Assembly (NCBI GenBank): GCA_902774175.1
Contig: CACYHG010000011.1
Coordinates: 1-45,239 of the forward strand
Origin: an uncultured Bacteroidota bacterium
GTDB taxonomy: Bacteria; Bacteroidota; Bacteroidia; Bacteroidales; WCHB1-69
Direction of reading: 5' to 3'
DNA length: 45,239 nucleotides
In this document: in pieces, positions 6,162 to 14,634 of the stretch
Position numbering within the stretch: the first letter of the stretch is position 1
Layout of the letters: each line of letters opens with the position of its first letter
The notes under the pieces: generated by a model
Told to the model about the DNA's origin: nothing
What the model saw: the letters and a program-made list of their open reading frames with translations, nothing else
Databases searched by the model: none
Position numbers and translations under genes: made by a program

Positions 6162-8543
6162 CTAATACCGCAGCTGCAGCCCGATACTCAGCCGGATCCG
6201 GTTGGTGGCGTCCCACAAGGGACTTCCGTCCCCCATACGGTCGGTGAAGAGATATTGCCCATAAATGGAAAAAAACCTGTAGTTCAGCCGCAACAGCGCG
6301 GAGAAGGCAAATGGTTCCGCATTTTCCGCCCCCGTCTTGACCACAAGCCAATTCCTGCTTACCTCTTTCCCCTCCAAATCGGTTATGACCATTTCTTTTG
6401 TTTTCGATATCCAGCTGTTGCTGAAATTCCACGCCCCGATGACACCCGCATCCAAACTGATATTGGGATATAGCCGGAACCGCTGGAAATACTCCACATC
6501 CAAATGAAAACTCTGAAGCCCGGCGCAGTTCACCTTATTTCCGTCCGGATACAGCATGGCCTTCGAACCGCCAACGCCCAATCCAAGTCCGGATGCACAG
6601 AACTTGCTGATATTGTACTGGTAAAACAACCCGGCCTGCCAGTTTGGCGAGAAGCGGTATTCCCCCCTCGGCAGCGTTCCCACCGGCAGGGTCACGCCAC
6701 AACCGGCATACACGCCGACATATTGCCTGCACTTCCTCCCCCAAGCGGTGAAACGGCCCGAAGAATCCTTCATGTGATAATCGGCAATGGATTTATACCG
6801 GCTTTTCGCCACATTGGGGAAATGAACTTTCACACCTGCAAAAGTCACATCCCGATTTCTATGCGATTCACCCTCCATGGCACGGATAAGCCCCAAATTC
6901 GCCGTATCCAACGGTTCCAAAGGAAGATCCTTCGGAGCAACACTGACCGTATACCCCTTATAATGGACACATAAGGTGTCACACTGCATGGCATCGCTAT
7001 AATTGACAAAGTAATATCCCGGAAAGGCGAAATCAAGGCAGATTTGGCGGTAATAAACAATCCGTCCATCCGCACGCCGGAAGTGGTAATAGACCACATC
7101 GCCATTTTCATAGGCGGACAGGGAAAGGAAAATCCCCTTTTCATTCCTCAGGATACGGAAAGTCGGCTGCACCGCAACCTTGCCGCCGCCAACAAAAAAG
7201 GCAGCCTGCGGCACACCATAGCCCACCGCATAATCATAATAGGGATAGAGGTTCGCAGAATGTTCAATAGCCTCCTTCAACTGCATGGCGCCATATTCAG
7301 GATGGCTCTGCCATGCGCAGGCGGCGAATCCTGCCACCAGGGGAGATGAGAAAGAGGTGCCATCCGAATAGGTATATTTCTGCGGCGATGCACAGCTGGC
7401 CACACGGCAATTGCTTGCATAAGCGCACACATTGGGTTTCAGCCTCCCGTCCGCCGTAGGGCCGCAAGAGCTGAAATCGGCGTGCCAGTTGTTCTCCGGA
7501 TTGATTCCGCCCACGGTCAGCACGCTGTCGGCATCCGCAGGCAAAATTATGCCCGGCCATCTTATTTTTCCATTATCGTTTCCCGCCGAATTGCATACAA
7601 GAATCCCTTTGGCAGCCGCCATATTGGCCGCCCTGCTCATGGGGGATGTGCCGTCGGCCTCAGTCGGCCAGTGGTTGGTTTCATTCCACCCCAATGAACT
7701 GTTTACGATATTCGCACCGTTCCTTTCCGCCCATTCCAATCCCATGACCCACCAAACCTCCTCTTTTTTAGGTTCCGGCCCCACTTCGGTGCGTGCCAAC
7801 AGGAACTCGGCCTCTGTTGCCAGCCCTATGGCACAGCGGTTGGTCGCGTCCCAGCCGCCGATGCAGCCCAGTGTCATGGTGCCGTGCGAGCCCCATCCAT
7901 ACACATTCTCGCATTTTTCAGGAAAATTGTAGGTTTTGACAATTCGCCCGCTCTCCCTCAAATGACGGAACGCCTCATGCCGGTCCACCATTATAAAACC
8001 GGTTTCCAGCACTGCAATCCGCATGCCCTTGCCGCGCATGCCCGCCCTGACAAAAAGATCACCGCCCATATATTTCAGCTGCTGATGAATCTCCCCGCTG
8101 CCTTCCGGACCGACAGGCATGACAAACTCCGCCTCAGGTCCATCCATTGCACAAGGCTGCATTTCACGCTGTATTGGAACAACCCGCGACACAAAAGAGA
8201 AATGGCGTATGGCTTCAAGCGACTCAGCATCGGCCACCACGGCCAATGCATTGAGCCAGCGGCTCTCTCCAACCACCTCCAACGAAATCCGGCCCACCGC
8301 CTCCGCATAAGCGGCATTCAGCGGGTAGTCCGTGCTGTCGCATAACGGGATTCCCTGGCTGATACGTCTTTCTATAGCCTTGGCGTCAAAATAGGCATAC
8401 GGGTCAAAACTGCACCCCGACTTGTCCCTGAAAAAGACCCAACATACCTCTTGGGAAAAGAGCGGAACCGCCAGACAACAGCATACTGAAACGGCAAACA
8501 GCCGCCTTATCGCAAAAAACATCCTTACATCTTTAGTTTTCAT
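6162..8543 (-). CDS. S8 subtilase fused to a C-terminal outer-membrane beta-barrel
   Basis: A 793-residue exported protein. A signal peptide spans residues 1-30 (hydrophobic core with CCC, cleavage near FSQ). The subtilase domain covers about 170-450, with His220 (SHGT), the oxyanion Asn322 (SAGND) and Ser397 (DGTSFSSP). The position of the catalytic Asp carries Glu180 (VLETGF, codon GAA at 8004-8006). After a linker domain (450-600), residues 605-793 show about eight amphipathic strands rich in Gly and aromatics, ending in LRY, as in outer-membrane barrels. There is no T9SS sorting domain. The barrel would anchor the protein, perhaps like an autotransporter. M1 or M8 could be the start. Confidence 0.85.
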   Translation of the reverse strand: MKTKDVRMFFAIRRLFAVSVCCCLAVPLFSQEVCWVFFRDKSGCSFDPYAYFDAKAIERRISQGIPLCDSTDYPLNAAYAEAVGRISLEVVGESRWLNALAVVADAESLEAIRHFSFVSRVVPIQREMQPCAMDGPEAEFVMPVGPEGSGEIHQQLKYMGGDLFVRAGMRGKGMRIAVLETGFIMVDRHEAFRHLRESGRIVKTYNFPEKCENVYGWGSHGTMTLGCIGGWDATNRCAIGLATEAEFLLARTEVGPEPKKEEVWWVMGLEWAERNGANIVNSSLGWNETNHWPTEADGTSPMSRAANMAAAKGILVCNSAGNDNGKIRWPGIILPADADSVLTVGGINPENNWHADFSSCGPTADGRLKPNVCAYASNCRVASCASPQKYTYSDGTSFSSPLVAGFAACAWQSHPEYGAMQLKEAIEHSANLYPYYDYAVGYGVPQAAFFVGGGKVAVQPTFRILRNEKGIFLSLSAYENGDVVYYHFRRADGRIVYYRQICLDFAFPGYYFVNYSDAMQCDTLCVHYKGYTVSVAPKDLPLEPLDTANLGLIRAMEGESHRNRDVTFAGVKVHFPNVAKSRYKSIADYHMKDSSGRFTAWGRKCRQYVGVYAGCGVTLPVGTLPRGEYRFSPNWQAGLFYQYNISKFCASGLGLGVGGSKAMLYPDGNKVNCAGLQSFHLDVEYFQRFRLYPNISLDAGVIGAWNFSNSWISKTKEMVITDLEGKEVSRNWLVVKTGAENAEPFAFSALLRLNYRFFSIYGQYLFTDRMGDGSPLWDATNRIRLSIGLQLRY

Positions 8544-8635
8544 ATATATATAAGGGATTCAATTAATAATTGTTCAATGGGTGTTTGATTTTGCAAATAA
8601 CTAAAAAAAACTAATACAAATCTTACAGCGAACAC

Positions 8636-8670
8636 AAAAAAAAATCGGAAAAGCTGCTGCCTTTCCGATT
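8636..8670 (-). terminator. Intrinsic terminator after rpsU
   Basis: Inverted repeat AATCGGAAA (8643-8651) and TTTCCGATT (8662-8670), followed on the minus strand by nine T residues (8644 down to 8636). It separates rpsU from the subtilase gene, which must therefore start from its own promoter in 8544-8635. Confidence 0.8.
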
Positions 8671-8693
8671 CATACGGTGGAAAAAGAAAAAAA

Positions 8694-8888
8694 CTATTCC
8701 TCTTCCTTATCGCGCAGGTGCTGCACATAGATGGCCTTGCGGAGCTGTTCCCGACGGATAACCGACTTTTTCGTGAACTTCTGCCGTTCGCGCAACTCTT
8801 TGATGACACCCGTTTTCTCAAACTTACGTTTGAACTTTTTCAACGCTTTCTCAACGTTTTCACCCTCTTTAACCGGGACAATGATCAT
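8694..8888 (-). CDS. rpsU: 30S ribosomal protein S21
   Basis: A 64-residue very basic protein matching bS21: an N-terminal VPVKEGE segment followed by a long helix in which Lys and Arg alternate (KFKRKFEK), and the motif RREQLRKA towards the end. S21 sits on the 30S platform near the anti-Shine-Dalgarno region. In many Bacteroidota rpsU is directly next to xerC and hpf; here the subtilase gene has come between. It has its own promoter (8938-8945) and a terminator. Confidence 0.96.
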   Translation of the reverse strand: MIIVPVKEGENVEKALKKFKRKFEKTGVIKELRERQKFTKKSVIRREQLRKAIYVQHLRDKEEE

Positions 8889-8937
8889 AAATTATACCTC
8901 TTTTCTTTGTTAATACTCTGATAAATTTTCAGGAATG

Positions 8938-8945
8938 CAAAAGTA
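8938..8945 (-). promoter_or_regulatory. -7 promoter box for rpsU
   Basis: TACTTTTG on the minus strand, 50 bases upstream of the start codon, immediately preceded by TTTTTTGTC. The same T-run plus TTG arrangement precedes several other promoters in the window. Confidence 0.6.
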
Positions 8946-8976
8946 GACAAAAAACCAATACAAAACGCAATTTTAC

Positions 8977-9008
8977 AAAAAAAAAGGCACCGGATGCGCC
9001 GGTGCCTT
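8977..9008 (-). terminator. Intrinsic terminator of the methylmalonyl-CoA decarboxylase operon
   Basis: A 10-bp perfect stem AAGGCACCGG (8984-8993) and CCGGTGCCTT (8999-9008) with a 5-base loop, followed on the minus strand by an uninterrupted T-run. It lies 22 bases after the carboxyltransferase stop codon. Confidence 0.9.
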
Positions 9009-9030
9009 GTCCTTGACGGGAAAATCCGCG

Positions 9031-10590
9031 TTACAACGGCAGGTTGTCGTGCTTCTTCGCGGGATTCTCCAGCCGCTTGGTGGAGACAGTCTGCAACGCC
9101 TTGATGACACGGTAGCGCGTGTTGCGCGGCTCGATGACATCGTCGATGTATCCGTAGCGGGCGGCATTGTACGGGTTGCAGAATAGCTTGTTGTATTCGT
9201 CCTTGCGGGCGGTGATGGCCTCAATCTGCTTCTGCGGGTCGGTCTCAGCCTTGATCTCCTTGGCATAAAGAACCTCCACCGCACCGTCAGCACCCATCAC
9301 AGCGATTTCAGCGGTCGGCCAGGCGTAGTTCATGTCACCGCGCAGCTGCTTGCAGCTCATCACGATGTGCGAACCGCCGTAGGATTTGCGCAGCGTCACC
9401 GTCACTTTCGGCACCGTAGCCTCGCCATAGGCGTACAGCAGCTTCGCGCCGTGGGTGATCACGCCGCCATACTCCTGCACCGTACCGGGCAGGAAGCCGG
9501 GCACATCCACTAACGTCACCAACGGAATGTTGAAGGCGTCGCAGAAGCGGACGAACCGGGCACCCTTGCGGGAAGCGTTGATATCGAGCACACCGGCCAT
9601 GTAGGTGGGCTGGTTGGCCACCACACCGACCGACATGCCGCCCATCCGGGCGAAACCGGTGATGATGTTCTTGGCATATTGCGGCAGAATTTCCAGGAAC
9701 TCCCCGTTGTCGACCACGGAGGAGATGACCTCCTTCATGTCGTATGCCTTGTTGGGATTATCCGGGATGATGCTGTTGAGGTAATCCTCCACCCTTTCAA
9801 TCGGATCGTTGCACTCAACCTCAGGTGCAGTCTCCATGTTGTTGGAGGGAAGGTAGCTCAACAGCTTGCGGATCATCTGCAGACCCTCTTCCTCCGAATC
9901 GACCACCAGCTGCGCAACACCCGACTTGGTGGCATGCACGCTGGCACCGCCAAGTTCCTCGGTGGTGACATTCTCGCCGATAACAGTCTTCACAACCTTC
10001 GGGCCGGTCAGGAACATGTAGCTGTTGCCTTTGACCATCATCACGAAGTCCGTCAGTGCGGGGGAATAGACCGCGCCGCCCGCGCAGGGGCCGAAAATGG
10101 CGGAAATCTGGGGCACCACGCCCGATGCCAGAATGTTGCGCTGGAAAATTTCGGAATAGCCCGCAAGGCTGTTCACACCCTCCTGGATACGCGCCCCGCC
10201 GGAGTCGTTGATTCCGATGACCGGTGCACCCATCTTCATGGCCGCATCCAGCACCTTGCATATTTTCTGGGACTGTGTTTCGGACAGGGAGCCGCCATAG
10301 ACGGTGAAATCCTGTGCGAACACGTAGATGAGACGCCCGTCGATGGTGCCGTAGCCGGTCACCACGCCGTCGGAGAGGTAATGCTCCTTGTCCATGCCGA
10401 AATTGGCGCAGCGGTGGGTGACGAACATGTCCATCTCCTCAAAACTGCCCTCGTCTAGCAGCGCCTGAATCCGCTCACGGGCGGTCATCTTGCCCTGGCT
10501 GTGCTGTTTTTCAATTCGTTTTTCACCGCCTCCGAGCCGTGCCTTGGCACGCAGCTCCAGCAGTTCCTTCACTTTATCCTGCATTGTCAT
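9031..10590 (-). CDS. mmdA: Methylmalonyl-CoA decarboxylase, carboxyltransferase (alpha) subunit
   Basis: A 519-residue acyl-CoA carboxyltransferase that moves the carboxyl group of methylmalonyl-CoA to the biotin carrier. The N-terminal part has [13 protein letters not shown] and [15 protein letters not shown], and the C-terminal part [12 protein letters not shown] and the [11 protein letters not shown] block, the usual oxyanion-hole regions of both crotonase-like halves. Family length is about 515. It ends the operon, with a strong terminator just after. An alternative start lies two codons in. Carboxyltransferases of propionyl-CoA carboxylase look alike, but the adjacent OadB and OadG-like genes favour the sodium-pump enzyme. 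Confidence 0.95.
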   Translation of the reverse strand: MTMQDKVKELLELRAKARLGGGEKRIEKQHSQGKMTARERIQALLDEGSFEEMDMFVTHRCANFGMDKEHYLSDGVVTGYGTIDGRLIYVFAQDFTVYGGSLSETQSQKICKVLDAAMKMGAPVIGINDSGGARIQEGVNSLAGYSEIFQRNILASGVVPQISAIFGPCAGGAVYSPALTDFVMMVKGNSYMFLTGPKVVKTVIGENVTTEELGGASVHATKSGVAQLVVDSEEEGLQMIRKLLSYLPSNNMETAPEVECNDPIERVEDYLNSIIPDNPNKAYDMKEVISSVVDNGEFLEILPQYAKNIITGFARMGGMSVGVVANQPTYMAGVLDINASRKGARFVRFCDAFNIPLVTLVDVPGFLPGTVQEYGGVITHGAKLLYAYGEATVPKVTVTLRKSYGGSHIVMSCKQLRGDMNYAWPTAEIAVMGADGAVEVLYAKEIKAETDPQKQIEAITARKDEYNKLFCNPYNAARYGYIDDVIEPRNTRYRVIKALQTVSTKRLENPAKKHDNLPL

Positions 10591-10616
10591 ATTCTCGAGA
10601 TTTTTTTATTGGGTTC

Positions 10617-11030
10617 TTACTTCTTTTTCGGGTCTTCACAGAACTCGGTCAGCACACCGCCGGTCGATTTGGGGTGCAGAAAGCCTATCTTCAGCCCTTC
10701 GGCACCGTTGCGGCCCTGCTTGTCAATGAGGCGGACATCCTTTTCCTCCGCATCGTGCAGCGCCTGGTTCACATCATCCATGGCAAAGGCGATATGGTGC
10801 ACACCGGGCCCCTTCTTTTCCAGGAAGGAGGCGATGGTGCTCTCCTCGCAGGTCGGTTCGAGCAGTTCTATTTTTGTCTGTCCCACTTTGAAGAAAGCGG
10901 TCTTAACCTTCTGGTCAGCCACCTCCTCAACGGCGTAGCACTCCAGCCCGAGGACCTTTTCATAATATGGAATGGCCTCTTCCAAACTTTTTACGGCAAT
11001 GCCGATATGTTCAATATGTGTCGGTTTCAT
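10617..11030 (-). CDS. mce: Methylmalonyl-CoA epimerase
   Basis: A 137-residue vicinal-oxygen-chelate protein that interconverts the (S) and (R) forms of methylmalonyl-CoA, linking methylmalonyl-CoA mutase to the decarboxylase. The metal ligands are visible at the expected places: His8 (EHIGIAV), the QTKIELLEP segment, the GVHHIAF His and the Glu in GVLTEFCE. Length matches the family. It lies between the OadB and carboxyltransferase genes with gaps of 23 and 26 bases. Confidence 0.96.
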   Translation of the reverse strand: MKPTHIEHIGIAVKSLEEAIPYYEKVLGLECYAVEEVADQKVKTAFFKVGQTKIELLEPTCEESTIASFLEKKGPGVHHIAFAMDDVNQALHDAEEKDVRLIDKQGRNGAEGLKIGFLHPKSTGGVLTEFCEDPKKK

Positions 11031-11053
11031 GATACATTAATATTATATTGTTA

Positions 11054-12205
11054 CTAACCTAAGAATCCTAACAGCAGACCGGCAGCCACAGCACTGCCGA
11101 TCACACCGGAGACGTTCGGCCCCATGGCATGCATCAGCAGGTAGTTGCTCTTGTCATAGTGCAGCCCCACATCCTGCGACACACGGGCCGCGTCCGGAAC
11201 TGCGGAGACACCGGCGTTGCCGATCAGCGGGTTGATCTTGTTGCCCTCCTTCAGGAAGAGGTTGAAGAACTTCACAAACAGCACGCCTGAGAAGGTGGCA
11301 ATCACAAACGAAAGGGCTCCGATGCCGAAAATCATCACCGACTTCGGGGTCAGGAAGGTGGTGGCCTGCGTGGAGGCACCGACCGTCAGACCGAGCAGGA
11401 TGGTGACAATGTCCATCAAAGCGTTGGAGGCGGTATTGGCCAGACGGCGCGTCACACCGCTTTCCTTCAGCAGATTGCCGAAGAAGAGCATACCCAGCAG
11501 CGGCAGGCCGGACGGCACAAGGAATGTGGTCAACAGCAGACCCACAATCGGGAAGATGATCTTCTCAGTCTGGGAGACCTGGCGCGGCGGCTTCATACGG
11601 ATGAGCCGCTCCTTCTTGGTGGTCAGCAGCTTCATGATCGGCGGCTGGATCACCGGCACAAGTGCCATGTAGGAGTAGGCCGAAACCGCGATGGCACCCA
11701 TCAGGTCGGGAGCCAGCTTGGAGGAGAGGAAGATTGCCGTAGGACCGTCCGCACCGCCGATGATACCGATGGCACCGGCCTCGGAGGCGTTGAACCCCAA
11801 AGCGGTGGCGGTAAGGTACGCACCGAAGATACCGAACTGGGCGGCTGCCCCGATCAGCACCATTTTCGGATTGGATATCAGGGCGGAAAAATCGGTCATG
11901 GCACCGATGCCCAGGAAAATCAACGGCGGATAAAAGCCCTTTACAACACCGAGGTAGAGGTAGCTCAGCACGGAGCCGTCCTCATAGATTCCGATCTGGA
12001 ACCCCGGCTGGAACGGGATATTGCCGACTAAGATACCGAATCCAATCGGCACCAGCAGCATCGGCTCCCATTTTTTCGCAATGCCGAGATAAAGGAAGAT
12101 CAAACCGATCAGGATCATGATCAGATGACCGGAGGTGGCATTGGCAAATCCCGTGAACGACAGGAATGTCGAAATGTTTTCTGATATTGTCTCTGCAAAA
12201 CTCAT
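11054..12205 (-). CDS. mmdB: Sodium-translocating decarboxylase, beta subunit
   Basis: A 383-residue polytopic inner-membrane protein of the OadB/MmdB/GcdB family, which decarboxylates carboxybiotin and couples it to sodium export. About nine hydrophobic segments are visible. Family hallmarks include PLIFLGIGAMTDF, the re-entrant region GIIGGADGPTAIF with the conserved Asp, VPVIQPPIMKLLT, and near the end NPLIGNAGVSAVPDAAR. Family length is 370-435. It follows the biotin carrier gene after 11 bases. Confidence 0.96.
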   Translation of the reverse strand: MSFAETISENISTFLSFTGFANATSGHLIMILIGLIFLYLGIAKKWEPMLLVPIGFGILVGNIPFQPGFQIGIYEDGSVLSYLYLGVVKGFYPPLIFLGIGAMTDFSALISNPKMVLIGAAAQFGIFGAYLTATALGFNASEAGAIGIIGGADGPTAIFLSSKLAPDLMGAIAVSAYSYMALVPVIQPPIMKLLTTKKERLIRMKPPRQVSQTEKIIFPIVGLLLTTFLVPSGLPLLGMLFFGNLLKESGVTRRLANTASNALMDIVTILLGLTVGASTQATTFLTPKSVMIFGIGALSFVIATFSGVLFVKFFNLFLKEGNKINPLIGNAGVSAVPDAARVSQDVGLHYDKSNYLLMHAMGPNVSGVIGSAVAAGLLLGFLG

Positions 12206-12216
12206 TTTTCAGAACC

Positions 12217-12663
12217 TTATGCGATTAACATTAAAATGTCCCCCTCCTGCACACTGTCGCCCTTCTTGACGCGGACCGACTTGACAACGCCGTCCTTGTC
12301 CGACTCGATGTTGTTCTCCATCTTCATGGCCTCAAGCAGCAGGATCTTCTGTCCGGCCTTGACCGCATCGCCCTCTTTGACGAAAACGTCCAGCACAACG
12401 CCGGGCAGCGGGGTCTTGATGGGCTTTTCGGCACCGCCGGCGGCGGCATCCACATTGGCTGTGCTTCCGGATGCGACCGGCGCCTCCGCCTGCATGATGG
12501 CCTTCGGACGTGGGCGGGCGACCGGAGCGCGCTTCACGGCGACATCCTCGGCCTCCACACGGTAATCCACTCCGTTAACCTTTACATTCAACATGTTGTT
12601 GTCCGATTCCTCTACGGAAACCTGGTAATCATTACCGTTGATCTTGAACTTATAGTCTTTCAT
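12217..12663 (-). CDS. mmdC: Biotin carboxyl carrier subunit of the decarboxylase
   Basis: A 148-residue protein. Residues 1-45 form a small beta-rich domain, about 45-75 an Ala/Pro-rich flexible linker, and 78-148 a biotinyl domain with the biotinylated Lys in LLEAMKMENN. It carries the carboxyl group from the carboxyltransferase to the membrane beta subunit. It starts 7 bases after the lamin-tail/OadG-like gene. Confidence 0.95.
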   Translation of the reverse strand: MKDYKFKINGNDYQVSVEESDNNMLNVKVNGVDYRVEAEDVAVKRAPVARPRPKAIMQAEAPVASGSTANVDAAAGGAEKPIKTPLPGVVLDVFVKEGDAVKAGQKILLLEAMKMENNIESDKDGVVKSVRVKKGDSVQEGDILMLIA

Positions 12664-12670
12664 CTTACGT

Positions 12671-13588
12671 TTATTTTCTGATTGGGTTACGTTTGAAATT
12701 CAATGATTTGTTGGCCCATGGCGAGGGCTGGTTGAAGGTGCGGTGCAGGTAGAAGCCGTTGTCCTCCACCTCATGGCAGTCATCCGCATAGAGGTGCAGC
12801 GCGGCGGCGATGGCTGCGGCGACCTCATCCTCAGGAGTTCCGGACGGAGCATCCGAAACGGCGGCCTGCTTGGGCGCATCGGCAGCCTGCTGCTTCAACG
12901 CCTGCTTTTTGAAATAGGAGCCGGTACCCTTGAACACCAGCGCGATGATAATCAGCAACAGGAACACCACCAGCATGGAGGTGATGGTGATAAGCCAGCC
13001 GTGCGGATCCTTCTGCTGGTAGATTTCAGCCCGCGACATGTCGTTGGAGATATGGTTCAGCGCCATTGGAGTGGGATTTCCGGCCAGCTCCCATTCAGGA
13101 TTCTTCACCTCCTCGGACTTGCCGAACGAACGGTTGGGAACCTGCGCGGAGACCAAATAGGAGACGCTGTCGATCAGCTCCTTTCCGCTCTGGTCATAAA
13201 TGGCGAGGAAAGCCCTTCCGCCCCCGATGAAACCGGTGTCCGCCAAATCGAAATTGACATGGAAGGCACTGCGCGAAGGCTCGTTGTACGCGAAGAAGAG
13301 CGCGTAAGTCTTGGGCGGCAGCGTGGCGTTCTGCGCCGCCTTGGGGATACGGTATTTCTTGGGAGTGTTCGGATCGTTGGTGATGTAGCAGCCTCCCAAC
13401 GAGAGGGTCCTCACACCAGTGTTGTAGATTTCGAACCAACTGCCGCACACACCGTAGTTGTCGCGGTAGCCGCTGTCGTTGAAGACCAGCACCTCATTGA
13501 TGCGTATGGCCTTGATGCCCTGCGCCCGGAGCGTTCCGGTGGCACCGATGCAGGCCACAGCGAAAAAAAGCAATAATTTCCTTTTCAT
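12671..13588 (-). CDS. Lamin-tail domain protein fused to OadG-like (delta/gamma) subunit
   Basis: A 305-residue protein, first gene of the operon. A signal peptide (KLLLFFAVACIG, cleaved near RAQ) is followed by a lamin-tail-like Ig-fold domain (roughly residues 25-165; INEVLVFND, SWFEIYNTG, LGGCYITND are typical). One membrane segment (WLITITSMLVVFLLLIIIAL) and a cytoplasmic Ala/Pro/Gln-rich tail ending in an ALHLYADD helix resemble OadG/MmdD, the small subunit that assembles sodium-pump decarboxylases. I chose the ATG at 13588. Such fusions occur in other Bacteroidota from memory. The role of the periplasmic lamin-tail domain is unknown. Confidence 0.85.
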   Translation of the reverse strand: MKRKLLLFFAVACIGATGTLRAQGIKAIRINEVLVFNDSGYRDNYGVCGSWFEIYNTGVRTLSLGGCYITNDPNTPKKYRIPKAAQNATLPPKTYALFFAYNEPSRSAFHVNFDLADTGFIGGGRAFLAIYDQSGKELIDSVSYLVSAQVPNRSFGKSEEVKNPEWELAGNPTPMALNHISNDMSRAEIYQQKDPHGWLITITSMLVVFLLLIIIALVFKGTGSYFKKQALKQQAADAPKQAAVSDAPSGTPEDEVAAAIAAALHLYADDCHEVEDNGFYLHRTFNQPSPWANKSLNFKRNPIRK

Positions 13589-13654
13589 TATAAAATGCAA
13601 TTTTCTCTTTATTAATTCTTTAAAATAAACCTACAGGGTCAGCGGCCAAAGTTG

Positions 13655-13662
13655 CAAAGGTA
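13655..13662 (-). promoter_or_regulatory. -7 promoter box for the decarboxylase operon
   Basis: TACCTTTG on the minus strand, 67 bases upstream of the lamin-tail/OadG gene, preceded by a T8-GG tract. No box was seen between the five genes downstream. Confidence 0.55.
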
Positions 13663-13725
13663 ACCAAAAAAAAGATATGCCGGCCGGTTTAAGGCGGACT
13701 TTGGCTCTTTTATTGCCTTTGCCTG

Positions 13726-14613
13726 TCATCGTGAGGGGTATATCTCCCCCTTGAAGGCTGATAACGTGTTGCGCAGCAGCCCGACAATGGTCATGGGGCC
13801 GACTCCGCCCGGCACCGGTGTGATGAATTCACAGCGGCCAGCCACATCGTCATATTTCACATCGCCCTTCAGCGCATAACCCGACTTTTTCGTGGCATCC
13901 GGCACGCGGTGGATTCCCACGTCAATTACAGTGGCACCCTCCTTCACATATTCGCCTGTTATCATCTCACACTTTCCGATGGCGACAATGAGTATGTCGG
14001 CGGTACGGCATACGGCCGCAAGGTTCTGCGTCCTGCTGTGGCAGAGCGTCACGGTGCAGTTGGCGTTCTTGAGGTTACGCGAGAGCAGTATGGAGACCGG
14101 TGTCCCGACAATGTTGCTCCTTCCCACAACCACGCAGCGTGTGCCCTCCGTCGGAATGCCGGAACGCTCCAGCAGCAGCATGATTCCCATGGGGGTTGCA
14201 GGCAGGTATGAGGGCTGGCCGAGCACCATGCGCCCGACATTTATGGGATGGAACCCGTCCACATCCTTTTCGGGGGCGATGCGGGAGACAACCTTGTCCG
14301 CATCCAGCCCCTTCGGCAGCGGAAGCTGGACAATAAGCCCGTCTATCTCATCGTCATTGTTGATGAAATCGATCGCCTCCAGCAGCTGCTCCTCGGTGGT
14401 GTTTTCCGGCATCCGGTACACCGACGAGGAGATGCCCACCTCGTGGCAGGATTTCTCCTTGTTCTTCACATAGGTTTCACTGGCAGGGTCGTTGCCCACC
14501 AGAATCGCAGCCAGATGAGGCGCCCTGCCCCTCTCCGACCGCAGCCGCTCCACTTCAGCCGCCATTTCGTTCTTCAGCTGGTCGGCTATCTCCTTTCCGT
14601 TGATTATTCGCAT
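13726..14613 (-). CDS. folD: Methylenetetrahydrofolate dehydrogenase / methenyltetrahydrofolate cyclohydrolase
   Basis: A 295-residue bifunctional enzyme of one-carbon metabolism: it oxidises 5,10-methylene-THF with NADP and hydrolyses the product to 10-formyl-THF. Signatures seen are YVKNKEKSCHEVGI with the catalytic Lys, GLIVQLPLPKGLD, the nucleotide-binding VVVGRSNIVGTPVS and the C-terminal ITPVPGGVGPMTI. Length is as usual. It lies 21 bases after ffh and is probably cotranscribed. Confidence 0.97.
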   Translation of the reverse strand: MRIINGKEIADQLKNEMAAEVERLRSERGRAPHLAAILVGNDPASETYVKNKEKSCHEVGISSSVYRMPENTTEEQLLEAIDFINNDDEIDGLIVQLPLPKGLDADKVVSRIAPEKDVDGFHPINVGRMVLGQPSYLPATPMGIMLLLERSGIPTEGTRCVVVGRSNIVGTPVSILLSRNLKNANCTVTLCHSRTQNLAAVCRTADILIVAIGKCEMITGEYVKEGATVIDVGIHRVPDATKKSGYALKGDVKYDDVAGRCEFITPVPGGVGPMTIVGLLRNTLSAFKGEIYPSR

Positions 14614-14634
14614 TGTATTTTCTGTTTTTCAAAA

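Noticed and set aside
13600-13720. Possible riboswitch or leader before the decarboxylase operon
   Set aside because: No known aptamer pattern and no terminator/antiterminator pair could be drawn; only a promoter box is supported.
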